From: Isoetes taiwanensis
Taxonomy: Eukaryota > Streptophyta > Lycopodiopsida > Isoetales > Isoetaceae
Reading direction: 5' to 3'
DNA length: 64,000 nt
Assembly: GCA_021234155.1 (NCBI GenBank)
Contig: JAJEKV010000095.1
Span: forward strand, 186,001-250,000
Below, piece by piece: positions 1 through 11,853 of the stretch. A program made the position numbers and the translations under genes. Under the pieces are notes generated by a model. The model saw only the letters and a program-made list of their open reading frames with translations. It searched no databases and was not told where the DNA came from. Each line of letters opens with the position of its first letter. The first letter of the stretch is position 1.

Positions 1-1020
1 CCCAATGTCTCCTTGTGTGTTCCCGTTTTTCTTATTCCCTTGTCCTTTTCCTTTGAATCCTTTCCAGAAGTTTCGGGGTTGTTTCTTGAGTAGTTTGGCC
101 AGTCCCCATTGGTGTTGTACCAAGTTTTTGCTTCTCTTTGTCTTCAGCATTCTCAAATATACCCTTTTCTCAGTTTGATATGTTTCCTTTCCTTTCTGCG
201 CTTTGACCTTTCTTTTTTGTTCCCTGCACTCATCATCGTACCAGACTGAGGCCCTGAAGGCACTATTCCCCCTTTTTCTTCTTCTTTTTCCAAAAACTTC
301 TGTTGCTACCTTCACTGTTATATCATTAAGCATGTCCCCATTTTCGTCTGCCCTGTGTTCTCCCCAGTTCCATCTTCCCATTTCTTCTTTGATAGACTGC
401 ACAAATATGTCTGCATGTTTACCCTGGAATTGTATTTTCAACTTTTCCTCATCTGTCCATGTTCCCTATTGTCTGTCATTTGTGATCTGCTCGTTTCCTG
501 TAAGTGTCAGCTGTATGGGGCTATGAACGCTCCGATGTTCTTTGAAGACCATCTCTATTACTTCTGCAGTTACTCGATATGTGTCCTCGTTAGGTTTCTC
601 TGCTACTCCTATCAGCCTAACATCATGCTTAATCCTACTCTATTCCTCATATTCCATGAGATGCGATTTTATTTTATCAAACGATTCCCATACATCCAAT
701 TCAACATTTCCTTTTTCTAATTCAACCAACCTCTTCAAGATTTTGGCTTTCTCCTCCTCAATCTCGTCCATTCTGCCTGCATATCCTCGCTCGTCTTCTC
801 TACTCCTTCTATCCTCACGTCCATGCTGGAGATGGCTATTTTGTTACGGTTGACCGTTTCTGCCAGCGTGTTGAGTGCATCCATACTTGGTATCCTGGAC
901 TCCAACTGCTTGTCCATCTGCGCTAGAAAATCTTTGAGGCCCTGCTGGTTGCTGGTGCCCTTGCCATATCTGCTCTCTTTTGCTGGCTGAGGCTGGTGTT
1001 TTCCGCCATTGCTTGGAAAA
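1..1020 (-). pseudogene. L1-like LINE relic: ORF1 coiled coil joined to ORF2 linker
   Basis: Read right to left on the minus strand. Positions 1020-735 encode an acidic/basic heptad-rich segment typical of LINE ORF1 coiled coils; after a frameshift near 790 it continues as a Glu/Lys-rich helix (about 770-640). Positions 640-545 resemble the start of an L1 ORF1 RRM (VRLIGVAEKPNEDTYRV). From about 310 to position 1 an open frame contains WYDDECREQKRKVKAQK, then basic residues and NFWKGF. That is the linker normally found between the endonuclease and the reverse transcriptase of LINE ORF2. Most of ORF1 and the endonuclease are therefore missing between the two parts. At least one frameshift and two stops (near 645 and 460) are present. 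The RT would lie beyond the left window edge. Confidence 0.6.
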
Positions 1021-1376
1021 ATGCAGCGTGCCGCTGTACTCTTCGTCCGGTTATCCGCTACAGACTCTGTGAGAGGAGATTTTTAGATTTTTCCTATCCG
1101 GTCTATATATTGTGTCCCTGAATGGTCTCTTATTTCAAAATGCACCGTTAATCCTAATTTTGAATTCGAATTTCGGAGTAGCCATTCTTTAATTGTTTTG
1201 CCCTCCCCTCCCCGCACTTATTATTTGTTCTGCCATGTGGGTTTCCTCGTATCACATCTTCTTCAATGATGAGTATCACATCTTCCTCGTATATTTCGGT
1301 ACTCCGCGAGGCAGTTGAGGCAGTTGGGGGTATTCTTGGAATATTCTGGTAGCATTTTTTAGTTAGTGGTCCGGAT

Positions 1377-1790
1377 ACCAGTTGGTGGGTTTAGCCCTCG
1401 CTATCCTGGTGTACGGCGGAGGTTGAACCTCTCGTCAAGTAACTTATTCCGTCAGCTTTATACTCTTTATAATCTCGCAATATGCGTTTTACACAATTTT
1501 TGCGATCTTTCGAGTTTATAGTGGTCCGGGTTTACCAGTTGGTGGGTCTAGCCCTCGCTATCCTGATGTACGGCAGAGGCTGAGCCTCTCTGTCCCGTAT
1601 CTTATTCCGTCCACCTTTTACTCTTATTTAGTCTTGCGACCCTTTGTGGTTTTTGATTTGGGTTTGCAGTAGTACAGTTTACCAGTTGGTGGGTCTGGCC
1701 CTTGCTATCCTGGTGTGCGGAGGAGGCTGGGCCTCTCGGTCCCACAGCTTTTCTGTCCACTTTTACCCTTAATCTTTCCATGTAGCTCCA
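1377..1790. repeat. Three tandem ~150-bp units behind the LINE
   Basis: The motif ACCAGTTGGTGGGT begins at 1377, 1534 and 1681, so the spacings are 157 and 147 bp. Each unit continues with GCCCT(C/T)GCTATCCTG and a small inverted repeat (GAGG...CCTC). The array lies 5' of the minus-strand LINE relic, where L1 elements of some lineages carry tandem promoter monomers. A chance or unrelated repeat is equally possible. Confidence 0.6.
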
Positions 1791-2379
1791 CTGCCCGCTC
1801 CTTTTGTTGTTTTCGTCGCGTGCATACCTTTTTACCTGTTTATCTGTCTACCTTTTGACTTTTCTCTTTCCCATTATCATGGGTTCGTCCCGGGTCCATC
1901 ACGTCCGCCACCTTTTGTACCCGTTGTGTCATAGCTTGTGTCCTTTTGTTACATCCTGTGACAATATCCTATGTTTTCTCATCTGTTTACCAATCTCTTA
2001 ACTGCCGTGCTTGCTATCACCTCTCTTGTTTTCATATAAATTCTATTACTGTTTAACTATCAAAACACAATGCTGAAAATCACAGCTTTCCCAGATTACA
2101 TTCCTTTGTTAATATAATTACAATGCAATCCTCCCATTTTCATGTCCAGGGGATGCGTTACAGAACTAATTAATGAGTCCATACCGTAAGATGAAATTTT
2201 GCAATATCATAACAGAGAATATGAAGGTGTGGAAAATTCTAGAACCAGATGATCAAAATTGGACTAGAGCATAAAACTAAGAGCAAAAGCAAAGCAAAAG
2301 AAAATTGAAAACACAACAAGAGCCCGTTGTTCTCCATCCGTCTCCGTCCTCTGCAGGTTGCCACCCGATGTTCTCTTCC
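1791..2379. other. Non-coding spacer
   Basis: AT-rich sequence between the tandem repeat and the Cys-rich reading frame. I see no conserved protein, RNA gene or transposon end here. Short open frames have no recognisable content. Confidence 0.4.
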
Positions 2380-2937
2380 TTACTTTGGTCTGCTAATTCT
2401 TCCCTTTTTTGCTGATGTTTCCCCGTCCTTTTTTATTTTCTCTGTGTTCCTGGCTACCAGGGCCCGACAGGTATACTCCAATGGGTTCTTTTCACAGCAG
2501 TTTACACAAATCTTCCCGAAGTCTCTTATTAACAAATCATGCTTATAGATATCCGATTTCTAGATTGACGCATGCATCTGCAGCACATGAAAACATTTCA
2601 TTACCCTTTCTTTGTCCCACCTTCTCACCGTATTGTTTCGATCGGCTAGAACACCGAAATATTCTAACAAATTCAGCTTGTATCCAAGATCCTTCATTGA
2701 TTGAGCGTGGTGGATCCTGTCACAGAACAGACAATGGACTCGGCCACAATTTAGGCATGAAGTAAGACCTTTTTCTAAACAAAGACAGTCTGCCTCACAG
2801 ATGCACCACGGCCCCTCATCCTCCAATTCGGAATTCCAAGGGACAGTGAGATTCCCTGGATTTTCTGTGCGGGTCTTCTTCTTTGCTGCCCGTTCTGGTT
2901 TATCATGCACCTCCAGCGCTCTCTTCCCCTTATCCAT
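2380..2937 (-). pseudogene. Cys-rich protein, one in-frame stop
   Basis: The ATG at 2937 sits in a good context (A at -3, G at +4), about 100 bp downstream of a TATA box. The first 125 codons give a basic, probably nuclear-targeted N-terminus (KGKRALEV...AAKKK). A dense cysteine block follows: C45, C47, C51, C53, C61, C64, C69, C72 and H76/H77, a likely zinc-binding module. The frame stops at TAG 2562-2560 but continues in the same frame for 59 more sense codons to TAA at 2382-2380. This extension contains another cysteine group (KICVNCCEKNPLEYTC) and a basic tail. The continuation looks coding, so I call a nonsense mutation; read-through or a spliced-out stop are alternatives. I do not recognise the family. 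It could be a mobile-element gene or a recently dead host gene. Confidence 0.5.
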
Positions 2938-3035
2938 CCTGCTTTGAGCGCACTGAGCGCAAGAAATTCCGTCTTCTTACGGGCGCTTCCTCTGTAAACT
3001 AAGTTAGAACCCTAAAACAGACAGAAGGTACCCGA

Positions 3036-3046
3036 CTATTTATATA
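3036..3046 (-). promoter_or_regulatory. TATA box of the Cys-rich frame
   Basis: On the minus strand this reads TATATAAATAG, a near-consensus plant TATA box. It lies about 100 bp upstream of the ATG at 2937, leaving room for a short 5' leader of about 70 nt. Confidence 0.45.
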
Positions 3047-3240
3047 CTGAATGATTTTTAGGGTTTTCGTCCGCCTTTCTCGCGTTTTCCTCATTACGCG
3101 ATTCTTACACCGCTGTCTTTATCATGTCGTATCCGAGAGCCGCTATCATTTATTCGTATCCGGTGCAGTTAATGAGACGTATTCACTGTCGATATTTTCT
3201 GCCAAATCGTACTCTGCCTTCTTTCGTAGGCCTGCAGATA

Positions 3241-6200
3241 GGGTCAAACATGCCACCTAGGCTCAAACATGCCACCTGCCAAGGTGGTTCAAACATGCCA
3301 AGGTGTCTCAAACATGCCACCTAGGCTCCAACGTGCCAAGGTGGCTCAAACATGCCACGTGTGCTCCAACATGCCAAGGTGGCTCAAACATGCTACGCAG
3401 GCTCCAACATGCCACCTAGCCTCCAACATGCCACCTAGACTAAAACATGCCAAGGTGGCTCAAACATGCCACCTAGGCTCCAAAACATCAAGACATGCCA
3501 CCTAGGCTCCAACATGCCAAGGTGGCTCAAACATGCCACCTAGGCTCCAACATGGCACCTATGCCAAGGTGGCTCAAATATTCCACGTGGGCTCCAACAT
3601 GCCACCTAGGCTCAAACATGCCACCTAGGATCCAACATGCCAAAGTGGCTCAAACATGCCAAGGTGCTCAAACATGCCACCAAGCTCCAACATGCCAAGG
3701 TGGCTCAAACATGCCACATGGGCTCCAACATGCCACCTAGGCTCCAACATGCCACCTAGACTCAAACATGCCAAGGTGGTTCAAACATGCCAAGGTGGCA
3801 TGGCTCAAACATGCCACACAGCTCCAACATGCCACCTAGACTCAAACATGCCAAGGTGGCTCAAACATGCCAACACAGGCTCCAACATGCCACCTAGGCT
3901 CCAACATGCCAAGGTGGCTCAAACATGTCACGTGGGCTCCAATATGCCACCTAAGCTTCAACACACCATGGTGGCTCAAACATGCCACCTAGGCTCCAAC
4001 ATGCCACCTAAGCTCAAACATGCCACGTGGGCTCCAACATGCTACCTCGAACATGGCAAGGTGTCTCAAACATGCCACGTGGGCTCCGACATGCCACCTT
4101 GGCTCAAACATGCCACCTAGGCTCCAACATGCCACCTAGGCTTAAACATGCAAAGGTGGCTCAAATATTCCACGTGGGCTCCCACATGCCACCTAGGCTC
4201 AAACATGCCACCTAGGATCCAACGTGCCAAGGTGGCTCAAACATGCCAAGGTGTCTCAAACATGCCACCTAGGCTCTAACATGCCAAGGTGGCTCAAACA
4301 TGCCATGTGTGCTCCAACATGCCAAGGTGGCTCAAACATGCTACGCAGGCTCCAACATGCCACCTAGGCTCCAACATGCCACCTAGACTAAAACATGCCA
4401 AGGTGGCTCAAACATGCCACCTAGGCTCCAAAACATCAAGACATGCCACCTAGGCTCCAACATGCCAAGGTGGCCCAAACATGCCACCTAGGCTCTAACA
4501 TGCCACCTAGACTCAAACATGCCAAGGTGGCTCAAATATTCCACGTGGGCTCCAATATGCCACCTAGGCTCAAACATGCCACCTAGGATCCAACATGCCA
4601 AGGTGGCTCAAACATCTCAAGGTGCTCAAACATGCCACCTAGGCTCCAACATGCCAAGGTGGCTCAAACATGCCACGTGGGCTCCAACATGCCACCTAGG
4701 CTCCAACATGCCAAGGTGTCTCAAACATGCCACCTAGGCTCCAACATGCGAAGGTGGCTCAAACATGCCACGTGTGCTCCAACATGCCACCTAGGCTATA
4801 ACATGCCAAGGTGGCTCAAACATGCTACGCAGGCTCCAACATGCCACCTAGGCTCCAACATGCCACCTCGACTAAAACATGCCAAGGTGGCTCAAACATG
4901 CCACGCTGGGCTCCAACATGCCACCTAGGCTCCAACATGCCAAGGTGGCTCAAACATGCCACGCGGGCTCCAACATGCCACCTAGGCTCCAACACATCGA
5001 CATGCCACCTACGCTCCAACATGCCAAGGTGGCTCAAACATGCCACCTAGGCTCCAACATTCCACCTAGACTCAAACATGCCATGGTTGCTCAAGCATGC
5101 CACGCGGGCTCCAAGACCACCTAGGCTCCAACATGCCAAGGTGGCTCAAACATGGGACGTGGACTCCAACATGCCAAGGTGGCTCAAACATGCCACCTAG
5201 GCACCAATATGCCACCTAGGCTCAAACATGCCAAGGTGGCTCAAACATGCCACGTGTGCTCCAACATGCCACCTAGGCTCCAGCATGCCAAAGCGGCTCA
5301 AACATACCAAGGTGCTCAAAGATGCCACTTAGGCTCCAACATGCCATCTAAGCTCAAACATGCCACCTAGGCTTGAACATGCCACCTAGGCTCCAACATG
5401 CCAAGGTGGCTCAAACATGCCACCTAGGCTCAACGCATGCAATAGAGGCTCCAACATGCCAAGGTGGCACCAACATGCGACCTAGGCTAAAACATGCCAA
5501 GGTGGCTCAAACATGTCATGTGGGCTCCAAAATGCCACCTGGGCTCCAACACACCAAGACATGCCACCTAGGCTCCAACATGCCAAGGTGGCTCAAACAT
5601 GTCACGTGGGCTCCAACATGCCACCTAGGCTCCAACACACCAAGACATGCCACCTAGGCTCCTCAATGCCAAAGTGGCTCAAACATGCCACCTAGGCTCC
5701 AACGCACCACAGGGGAGGCTCCAACATGCCAAGGTGGCTCCAACATCGACCTAGGCTCAAACATGCCAAGGTGGCTCAAACATGTCAATGGGCTCCAACA
5801 TGCCACCTAGGCTCCAACACACCAAGACATGCCACCTAGGCTCCAACATGCCAAGGTGGCTCAAACATGCCACCTAGGCTCCAACATACCACCGAGGCTC
5901 CAGCATGCCATGTGGGCTCCAATATGCCACCTTGGCTCCAACATGCCAAGGTTGGCTCAAACATGCCACCTAGGCTCGAACATACCACCTAGGCTCAAAC
6001 ATGCCAAGGTGGCTCAAACATGCCGTGGGGCTCCATCATGCCACCTAGTCTCAAACATGCCAAGGTGCTCAAACATGCCACCTAGGCTCCAACATCTCAC
6101 CTAGGCTCAAACATGCCAAGGTGGCTCAAACATGCCACGCGGGCTCCAACATGCCACCAAGGCTCCAACATGCCAAGGTGGCTCAAACATGCTACGTGGA

Positions 6201-7097
6201 CTCCAACATGCCACCTAGGCTCCAACATGCCAAGGTCTCAAACATGCCATCTAGGCTCCAAATGCCACCTATGCTCAAACATGCCACGTGTGCTCCAAGG
6301 CCACCTAAGCTCCAACATGCCAAGGTGGCTCAAATATGGCACGCAGGCTCCAACATGCCACCTAGGCTCAAACATGTCAAAGTGCGTTAAACATGTTGAG
6401 GTGACTCAAACATGCCACCTAGGCTCAAACATGCCAAGGTGGCTCCAACATGACAATGTGTCTGAAACATGCCAATGTGGCTCAAACATGCCACCTAGGC
6501 TCCAACATGCCACGTTGGCTCCAACATGCCACCTAGGCTCGAACATGGCAAGGTGGCTCAAACATGCCACGTGGGCTCCAACATGCCAGCTTGGTTCCAA
6601 CATGCCAGCTTGGCTCCAACATGCCAAGGTTGGCTCAAACATGCCACCTAGGCTCCAACATGCCAAGGTGGTTCAAACATGCCACGTGGGCTCCAACATG
6701 CCACTTAGGCTCCAACATGCCAAGGTGTCTCAAACATGCCACCTGGGCTCCAACATGCCACCTAGGCTCAAACATGCCAAGATGGCTCAGACATGCCACG
6801 TGTGCTCCAACATGCCACCTAGGCTCCAACATGCCAAGGTGGCTCAAACATGCCATGCGGGGCTCCAACATGCCACCTAGGCTCTAACATGCCAAGGTGG
6901 CTCAAACATGGCACCTAGGCTCCAACACATCAAGACATGCCACCTGGGCTCCAACATGGCAAGGTGGCTCAAACATGCCACCGAGGCTCCAACATGTCAC
7001 CTAGGCTTAGACATGCCAAGGTGGCTCAAACATGCCACATGGGCTCCAAGGCCACCTAGGCTCCAACATGCCAAGGTAGCTTAGACATGGCACGTGG
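3241..7097. repeat. Minisatellite of ~19-bp units (about 200 copies)
   Basis: Units follow CTC(A/C)AACATGCCANNTNGG. There are three main tail types: CCACCTAGG, CCAAGGTGG and CCACGTGGG (the last contains a G-box core, CACGTG). Types often alternate. Higher-order repetition is visible: a stretch beginning near 3290 with the rare variants CTACGCAGG and CCAAAACATCAAGACATG recurs almost intact near 4245, about 955 bp later. The rare block CAAATATTCCACGTGGG appears near 3577, 4163 and 4535. Because 19 is not a multiple of 3, any frame repeats a 19-residue peptide every 57 bp; the long open frames here (both strands) are by-products and not genes. Confidence 0.95.
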
Positions 7098-8143
7098 GAA
7101 ACGATTTTATGATAAATATACATTTTATTTTCTATAGTTCTTTGAATCATTCTCAGAAGAGACCTTCAAGTCCATAAGACAATAGTTACATCCAATAAAA
7201 GATCACCGTAGATCATAGTTTAGTCTGAGAAGTCACGAGTTTATATGGCTTCGATGCATGCATGAAAATCTATAGTTTAATCTCGATCTTTTCACCATGC
7301 AGATGCTCGATTAGATGCCCTATTGCTACCAAGGTCTCTTTTATTGGACTTTCTTGAGATATCACTCCCAAACTACATAGATTAAGCATGCTTAAGACTA
7401 TAAGTAGGATGCAAAAAAACATCAAAGAGAGGTTCCTTACACCGGCGTATGATCAAGTACAACAATAATGAAGACACCTATGAGTAAGTGCAGCGAAGAT
7501 CATGAATCAATGCCTCAAGGAGAAAGTATTGCCACATGTGTATCCTGAATCATGCTTTTTTCTCCCATGCATTCTGTAGATGAAGGTTGAAATGCATGCT
7601 GTAAAGTCAGACTAGAAATAACTACGTGCTAGGCAAATGAAAACAAGCTGACCTGACCAAAAATATGGTGTGTTATCCTCCATTTCACTGCCTGCCTCAA
7701 ACCTGCCAACACATGTTCAGGTGCACTACTTATTGGCTGTCAACAACTGTCCTACTTCAATGTCCTTACATTTTAATGAAGTAAGGTTGCTTGGTGATAC
7801 GTGCCTCCATTTCCACCTTGCCAACATTTGCAATGAAGGATCATGCCACTGATGTTTCATTGCTACATCAACTAATTATGCACTTCTGGCATTACATTCA
7901 TTAAGGTTGATGCTGTATAACTCCACATGGCAACTCTTCCTGGAACTCAAAAGTACTTAAACTTAATTTGGCAGATGCATTAGTGTCTATAGGCCTTGCC
8001 CCTGCGAACACAATTCTTGCTTAAAATGAAGGATGCACTATCAATGCTCCCTATTACTTTGTAATGTTGCAATAGAAGACAATATTATTCTAGAATCTGA
8101 CTTTGAAGGCCAGTGTACCAAAAGACTTCGTCGCCCAAATGCA
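7098..8143. other. Unannotated spacer
   Basis: AT-rich single-copy-looking sequence directly after the minisatellite. I found no conserved protein fragment, hairpin terminus or RNA gene. A short open frame near 7670-7852 has no recognisable features. Confidence 0.4.
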
Positions 8144-8632
8144 TCATGTCCAACCCATGAAATTTGTGATTTTGCCTACAAGTTGGAAGGAAGTTGCCTT
8201 TAGTTCCATGCATTGATACCAATTTGTAATATAACAACCATGGGCCTCATGCGGTGGGTTCTTCCATAACAGGATGAGTCCATTGCTGTGTTCACAAGAG
8301 TGTATCACCTGCAATTCGTGGGCAGTTAAACTGTAGCCAAGGTTCTGAATCCTGGTTCCTAAATCCAAACTTGTTGTGTTGTAGAGTGTGAGCGAAGTCA
8401 AATGTGGTCTTTTGAAGCTGGTGTGGTGGGTGTACACCCCATCTAAGTTGGACAAGTTCAGAAGCCATGAAGAAAAAATGAGTCGATTTGCAGGTGTTAG
8501 AACAGGGCTTTCGACATTACCTATCTCTCTAACGTTCCACGCATGAAAACTCCCGAATTCCCTCTGCTCTCTGGCTCTTACGGCTTTTTGCATGAGAGGT
8601 CCACTATCTTGAATCTCATCTATCCCCTTCAT
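8144..8632 (-). CDS. Hypothetical reading frame, possible first exon
   Basis: A 162-codon open frame on the minus strand. Its first 37 codons (MKGIDEIQDSGPLMQKA..., ending ...FHAWNVREIG) look protein-like and are followed by a good donor (G|GTAATG, intron starting at 8520). The real coding part may therefore be only 8521-8632. The rest has the composition of an intron read through. The frame is open a little upstream of the ATG, to a TAA. I do not recognise the product. It could be a captured exon or chance. Confidence 0.25.
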   Translation of the reverse strand: MKGIDEIQDSGPLMQKAVRAREQREFGSFHAWNVREIGNVESPVLTPANRLIFSSWLLNLSNLDGVYTHHTSFKRPHLTSLTLYNTTSLDLGTRIQNLGYSLTAHELQVIHSCEHSNGLILLWKNPPHEAHGCYITNWYQCMELKATSFQLVGKITNFMGWT

Positions 8633-8982
8633 CGCATGCTCAAATCTGGGCCCTGTTCTGGTTTAAACGAGGCATATTCCTTTCTCACCTCCACTAGACC
8701 TAGGGTTGGCCCTTCGGGGAACCCAAAAACAAAAACCCTTAATTCTCGCTTGGCAATATCATAGGAAACAGATGTTATAGTTCGATGGCCAGGATAAGCT
8801 TAGATGAACGGCCAGGATTTCGATCCAGATCCTCTCATCCTATTGGTTGGACTTAAACGGCTTTGTTTCCCGCCTGCACCGTATCCCGCCTTGGCTGTTT
8901 TGGTATGGCCATGGCAATGGCTCCAGTGATCCACGGCTCCAGCGATGGCGAGGGCGATGGCGCATATAGCATCTTGAAGCTT

Positions 8983-9175
8983 GCACAGAGGCCAGAAAAT
9001 AGTGTTGGAAAATTCGGTGGAGGATGAAGGCACTGGCTTGATACCTCAGTCTGAAATCCGGTGAAGCTTCTGAAGCCTAGCAGTGCACAGAGGCCAAGAA
9101 ATGGTGTTGGAAAATCCGGTGGGGGATGAAGGCGCCGGCTTCATATCTAGCTCTGAAATCCAGTGAAGCATGAAG
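8983..9175. repeat. Tandem duplication, ~102-bp unit
   Basis: GCACAGAGGCCA(A)GAAAT... starts at 8983 and again at 9085. Both copies contain GTGTTGGAAAAT(T/C)CGGTGG, GGATGAAGGC and CTGAAATCC(G/A)GTGAAGC. Divergence is roughly 10-15%, so the duplication is not recent. Confidence 0.75.
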
Positions 9176-9901
9176 AGGGTAACCTCCTTCCCTCTTTCCC
9201 TTTTATTTTTCCTTCAGATTAGTCACTGACTGTTTTATTTAATCAGAGACATCGATGGGGTGAAGCATTGTGATTCATTGTGGCAAAGGCATTCCTCTTG
9301 CAGAAAGCTCATGAGCAAACGATTATCTACGGTGAGGGTGAGCCTACCATGCTGCTACTATTTCATTGATCTCTATTCCTTAACATTTTCATCTTTCTTT
9401 GTAGAGAAGTGTAAGGCCATAGATCTATGGCTGCTTGCAGCTGTAATTTGGTTGGAAGTGCTCCTAAGCAGAGAGTAAGAAAATAGTAAGAACCTCTCTC
9501 TGAGTCAGAAGATGATGACGAATTTGATGAAGAACAAATCCAGCCTAATCAGGTCTTCTATTGTTCTGAGCCTTTTTGGGTTTGGTTATTGGTTTTTGTT
9601 GGATTATATACTGAACTAAACCTTTAGATTGATAGTTTTGGATATGTGTCACTCTATCTGGTTATACTATAGTTCAGAGTGTGTATGGCTGACCTTGCAT
9701 TTATGGTTACCATTTTTTCTGGATCAGATGCATAAATAAGTGGCAACCACTTGATATTCTATACCCGATTTTCTCTGTTACATAGTACTTTGGTTTATCC
9801 TTTGGTGTAGTTGCTGGTTTAGACCATTTAGGTTTACTATTGCTCTACTCACCTGTTTACATGTTAATTTTAAGCACATCTCATCTTATCTTATCTCATC
9901 T
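9176..9901. other. Unannotated spacer before Helitron A
   Basis: No gene recognised. The stretch ends with short TCTTATC/TCTCATC repetitions just before the Helitron 5' terminus, which makes the exact junction uncertain by about 20 bp. Confidence 0.35.
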
Positions 9902-9953
9902 TCTTATATTATAATGTTTTAGTGCAAGCAATGGACCACGCCCTAAATTCGGA

Positions 9954-10145
9954 CGGACGGCCGAGATTCTTAGGGCTAAAAAGTGGCCGGATTAGAGCTT
10001 CAAAAAGGGACAGGGCCATAAATACTGGGCTCTCTTTTTTTGCAAAAACGGACGGCCGAGATTCTTAGGGCTAAAAAGTGGCCGGATTATTAGAGCTTCA
10101 AAAAGGGACAGTGCCATAAATACTGGGCTCTCTTTTTTTGCAAAA
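9954..10145 (+). repeat. 95-bp tandem duplication with TATA-like motif
   Basis: CGGACGGCCGAGATTC starts at 9954 and at 10049. Each copy carries CCATAAATACTGGGC followed by a T-run. The copies differ at only a few sites (an extra ATT and one base change), so the duplication is recent. CATAAATA could serve as a TATA box for the pectinesterase piece that starts about 300 bp downstream, suggesting its promoter was captured with it. That last point is inference. Confidence 0.8.
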
Positions 10146-10439
10146 ACCCATGCAGTCGGTAGATCCAAAAGGGGGCAGACTGCTTAACAGAGGTCCGGTG
10201 GCGCATTGTTTTCTTAGACCAAGACCTCTGATCCAACACTTTCGATCCAACCCCGTTCTTAGGTCTTATTCAATCCTGCGTTTCTGTGTTTTCTGGGTTT
10301 TTAGATTTGGCCAAAAAACGCAGAAAAACCACTTGATTCTTGCCTTATCGTACCCAGTGTCAGGCTCAAGATCCCTGTCGCAGAGTTGTTGAATCCGGCG
10401 ATATTATACTCCCATTTTGCTGCAGAATTTCTTCCCAAA

Positions 10440-11657
10440 ATGTTTCCTCTGCAAGCATTTACTACTTTCTTCTCCGTTTTTCTGGTTTCTACCCTATTTT
10501 ATTCGTTGGAGGTTGGAGCGCGAGCAATTCTGCTGCAAAATGGGTTGAATCCCAATAATTCTTCCCCGCCGGAGTTGATTCTAGATCATTTAAACCGTGA
10601 AAATGTTTCCTATCCAGCTCGGATTCTTAATACTTTTAGTTCTATGGCGATCTCTAAGTATCTTGTGGTTGATCAGCATGGAAAAGGGGATTTCAATACG
10701 ATTCAAGCAGCTGTTGATTCAATACCAATCTACAACAGCCAGTGGGTGTATATTCAGATCAATGCAGGAATCTACCGGTAAGATCCCAGCACCCTTTTTT
10801 TCTGATCTTGAAAATATATTTCAAGATCTGGGTGCCACATTCTTGAGCTGGGTATACAGAAATATTTGTATAATTAAGCTCCCGTTCATATGAGATTTGA
10901 GAGCAGGGATTAAAATTGTTTCTTATTTTTTTGCAGCGAGAAGGTTACCATATCTTTCTGGAAGCCCTACATTATTTTTCAAGGAGCTGGTATGCAATCA
11001 ACGATTATTACATGGAGCCAGACTGCTGGAACCTCTGGAACGGCAGATAGTGCAACTTTTACAGCATGGGCACCGAATTTTATTGCGAAGGGGATCGGCT
11101 TCAAGGTCGGAATCACAACTTCTTGTCAGATTTGTAATGCATGCATTCATTATTCTGTATTCCAGGTTTAGATCAATCAATTTGACCTGTTTGAACATTA
11201 AATTCTTCGCAGATTTGTTATTAGGTTCCTAATTGGTGTTTCTAAAGGTTCGTAGATCAAGATTTCTGATCGATTTCTAGCTCGGAAGGGAAAATTCTTG
11301 CCAGATTTACTGTTGGGTGCTTGCGTTTTGATTAGAAATAGAATTAGATCGAGAGATTTGATCAGTTTGAAGCTCGAAACAGCAAAATCATGCCGGAATT
11401 TACATTTGGTAGATTAGAACGCACTGATTTTGGATTTAGATCTAACAGATTTGATACATTTTGCTACAGAACGGATCTCCAGCTCCACCTCCAGGGGCAC
11501 AGAACAGGCAAGCTGTGGCAGCTCTGGCAGCGGCAGATATGCAAGCATTTTACTCCTGTGGGTTCTACGGAGCTCAGGATACATTATTCGACTATGAAGG
11601 ACGGCATTATTACAAAGACTGCTACATTGAGGGCTCCATAGATGTGATTTTCGGCGG
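10440..11657 (+). pseudogene. Captured pectinesterase fragment (three exons)
   Basis: Exon 1 (10440-10777) starts with a hydrophobic signal-peptide-like stretch (MFPLQAFTTFFSVFLVSTL) and reaches VVDQHGKGDFNTIQAAVDSI, the start of the pectinesterase fold. Exon 2 (10937-11105) encodes KPYIIFQGAG and GTADSATFTAWAPNFIAKG. Exon 3 (11470-about 11657) encodes [17 protein letters not shown], the catalytic-region motif [16 protein letters not shown] with the QDT signature, and [10 protein letters not shown]. The family then expects an Asn-rich continuation and about 120 more residues, but homology stops at IFGG and a different sequence follows. Introns are retained, so capture was at DNA level. The exon 2 donor (AAG|GTCGGA) is weak. 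The intact family de-esterifies cell-wall pectin; this copy lacks the C-terminal third and is presumably inactive. Confidence 0.88.
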
Positions 11658-11853
11658 TGCCCTCCAACTGATGATGGAGCTCGCCGAATTATTCAACAGC
11701 GCCAGGCTTGGGAAAGCCAGCTTCGTAAGAATCAGGGAAGCCAAGCTAAGGCTACAAAGTGGATCCGTCGAACTCCAACCTTCTTTGGGAGGATATCATT
11801 GAAGCAAACGTGCAGCCACTTCCTCAAACTTTTGTTCTTATGTAGGAAAGTTT
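11658..11853 (+). other. Unassigned captured segment
   Basis: The pectinesterase exon 3 frame runs open into this stretch to a TGA near 11801, but similarity to the family is lost at IFGG. Another frame reads [16 protein letters not shown], which looks coding. This may be a third captured fragment at the pectinesterase/PPR junction. I cannot name it. Confidence 0.35.

Noticed and set aside
203-853. Plus-strand frames over the first 850 bases
   Set aside because: They are shadows of the minus-strand LINE relic; the minus strand carries the recognisable motifs.
3269-6887. Many open frames with a repeated MPPRLQHAKVAQTCHLGSN-type peptide
   Set aside because: The 19-residue period is simply three 19-bp minisatellite units read in any frame; all frames and both strands are open, and there is no selection for one.
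3241-7097. Possible CRISPR-like array
   Set aside because: Units are contiguous without unique spacers, and the context is a plant nuclear genome.
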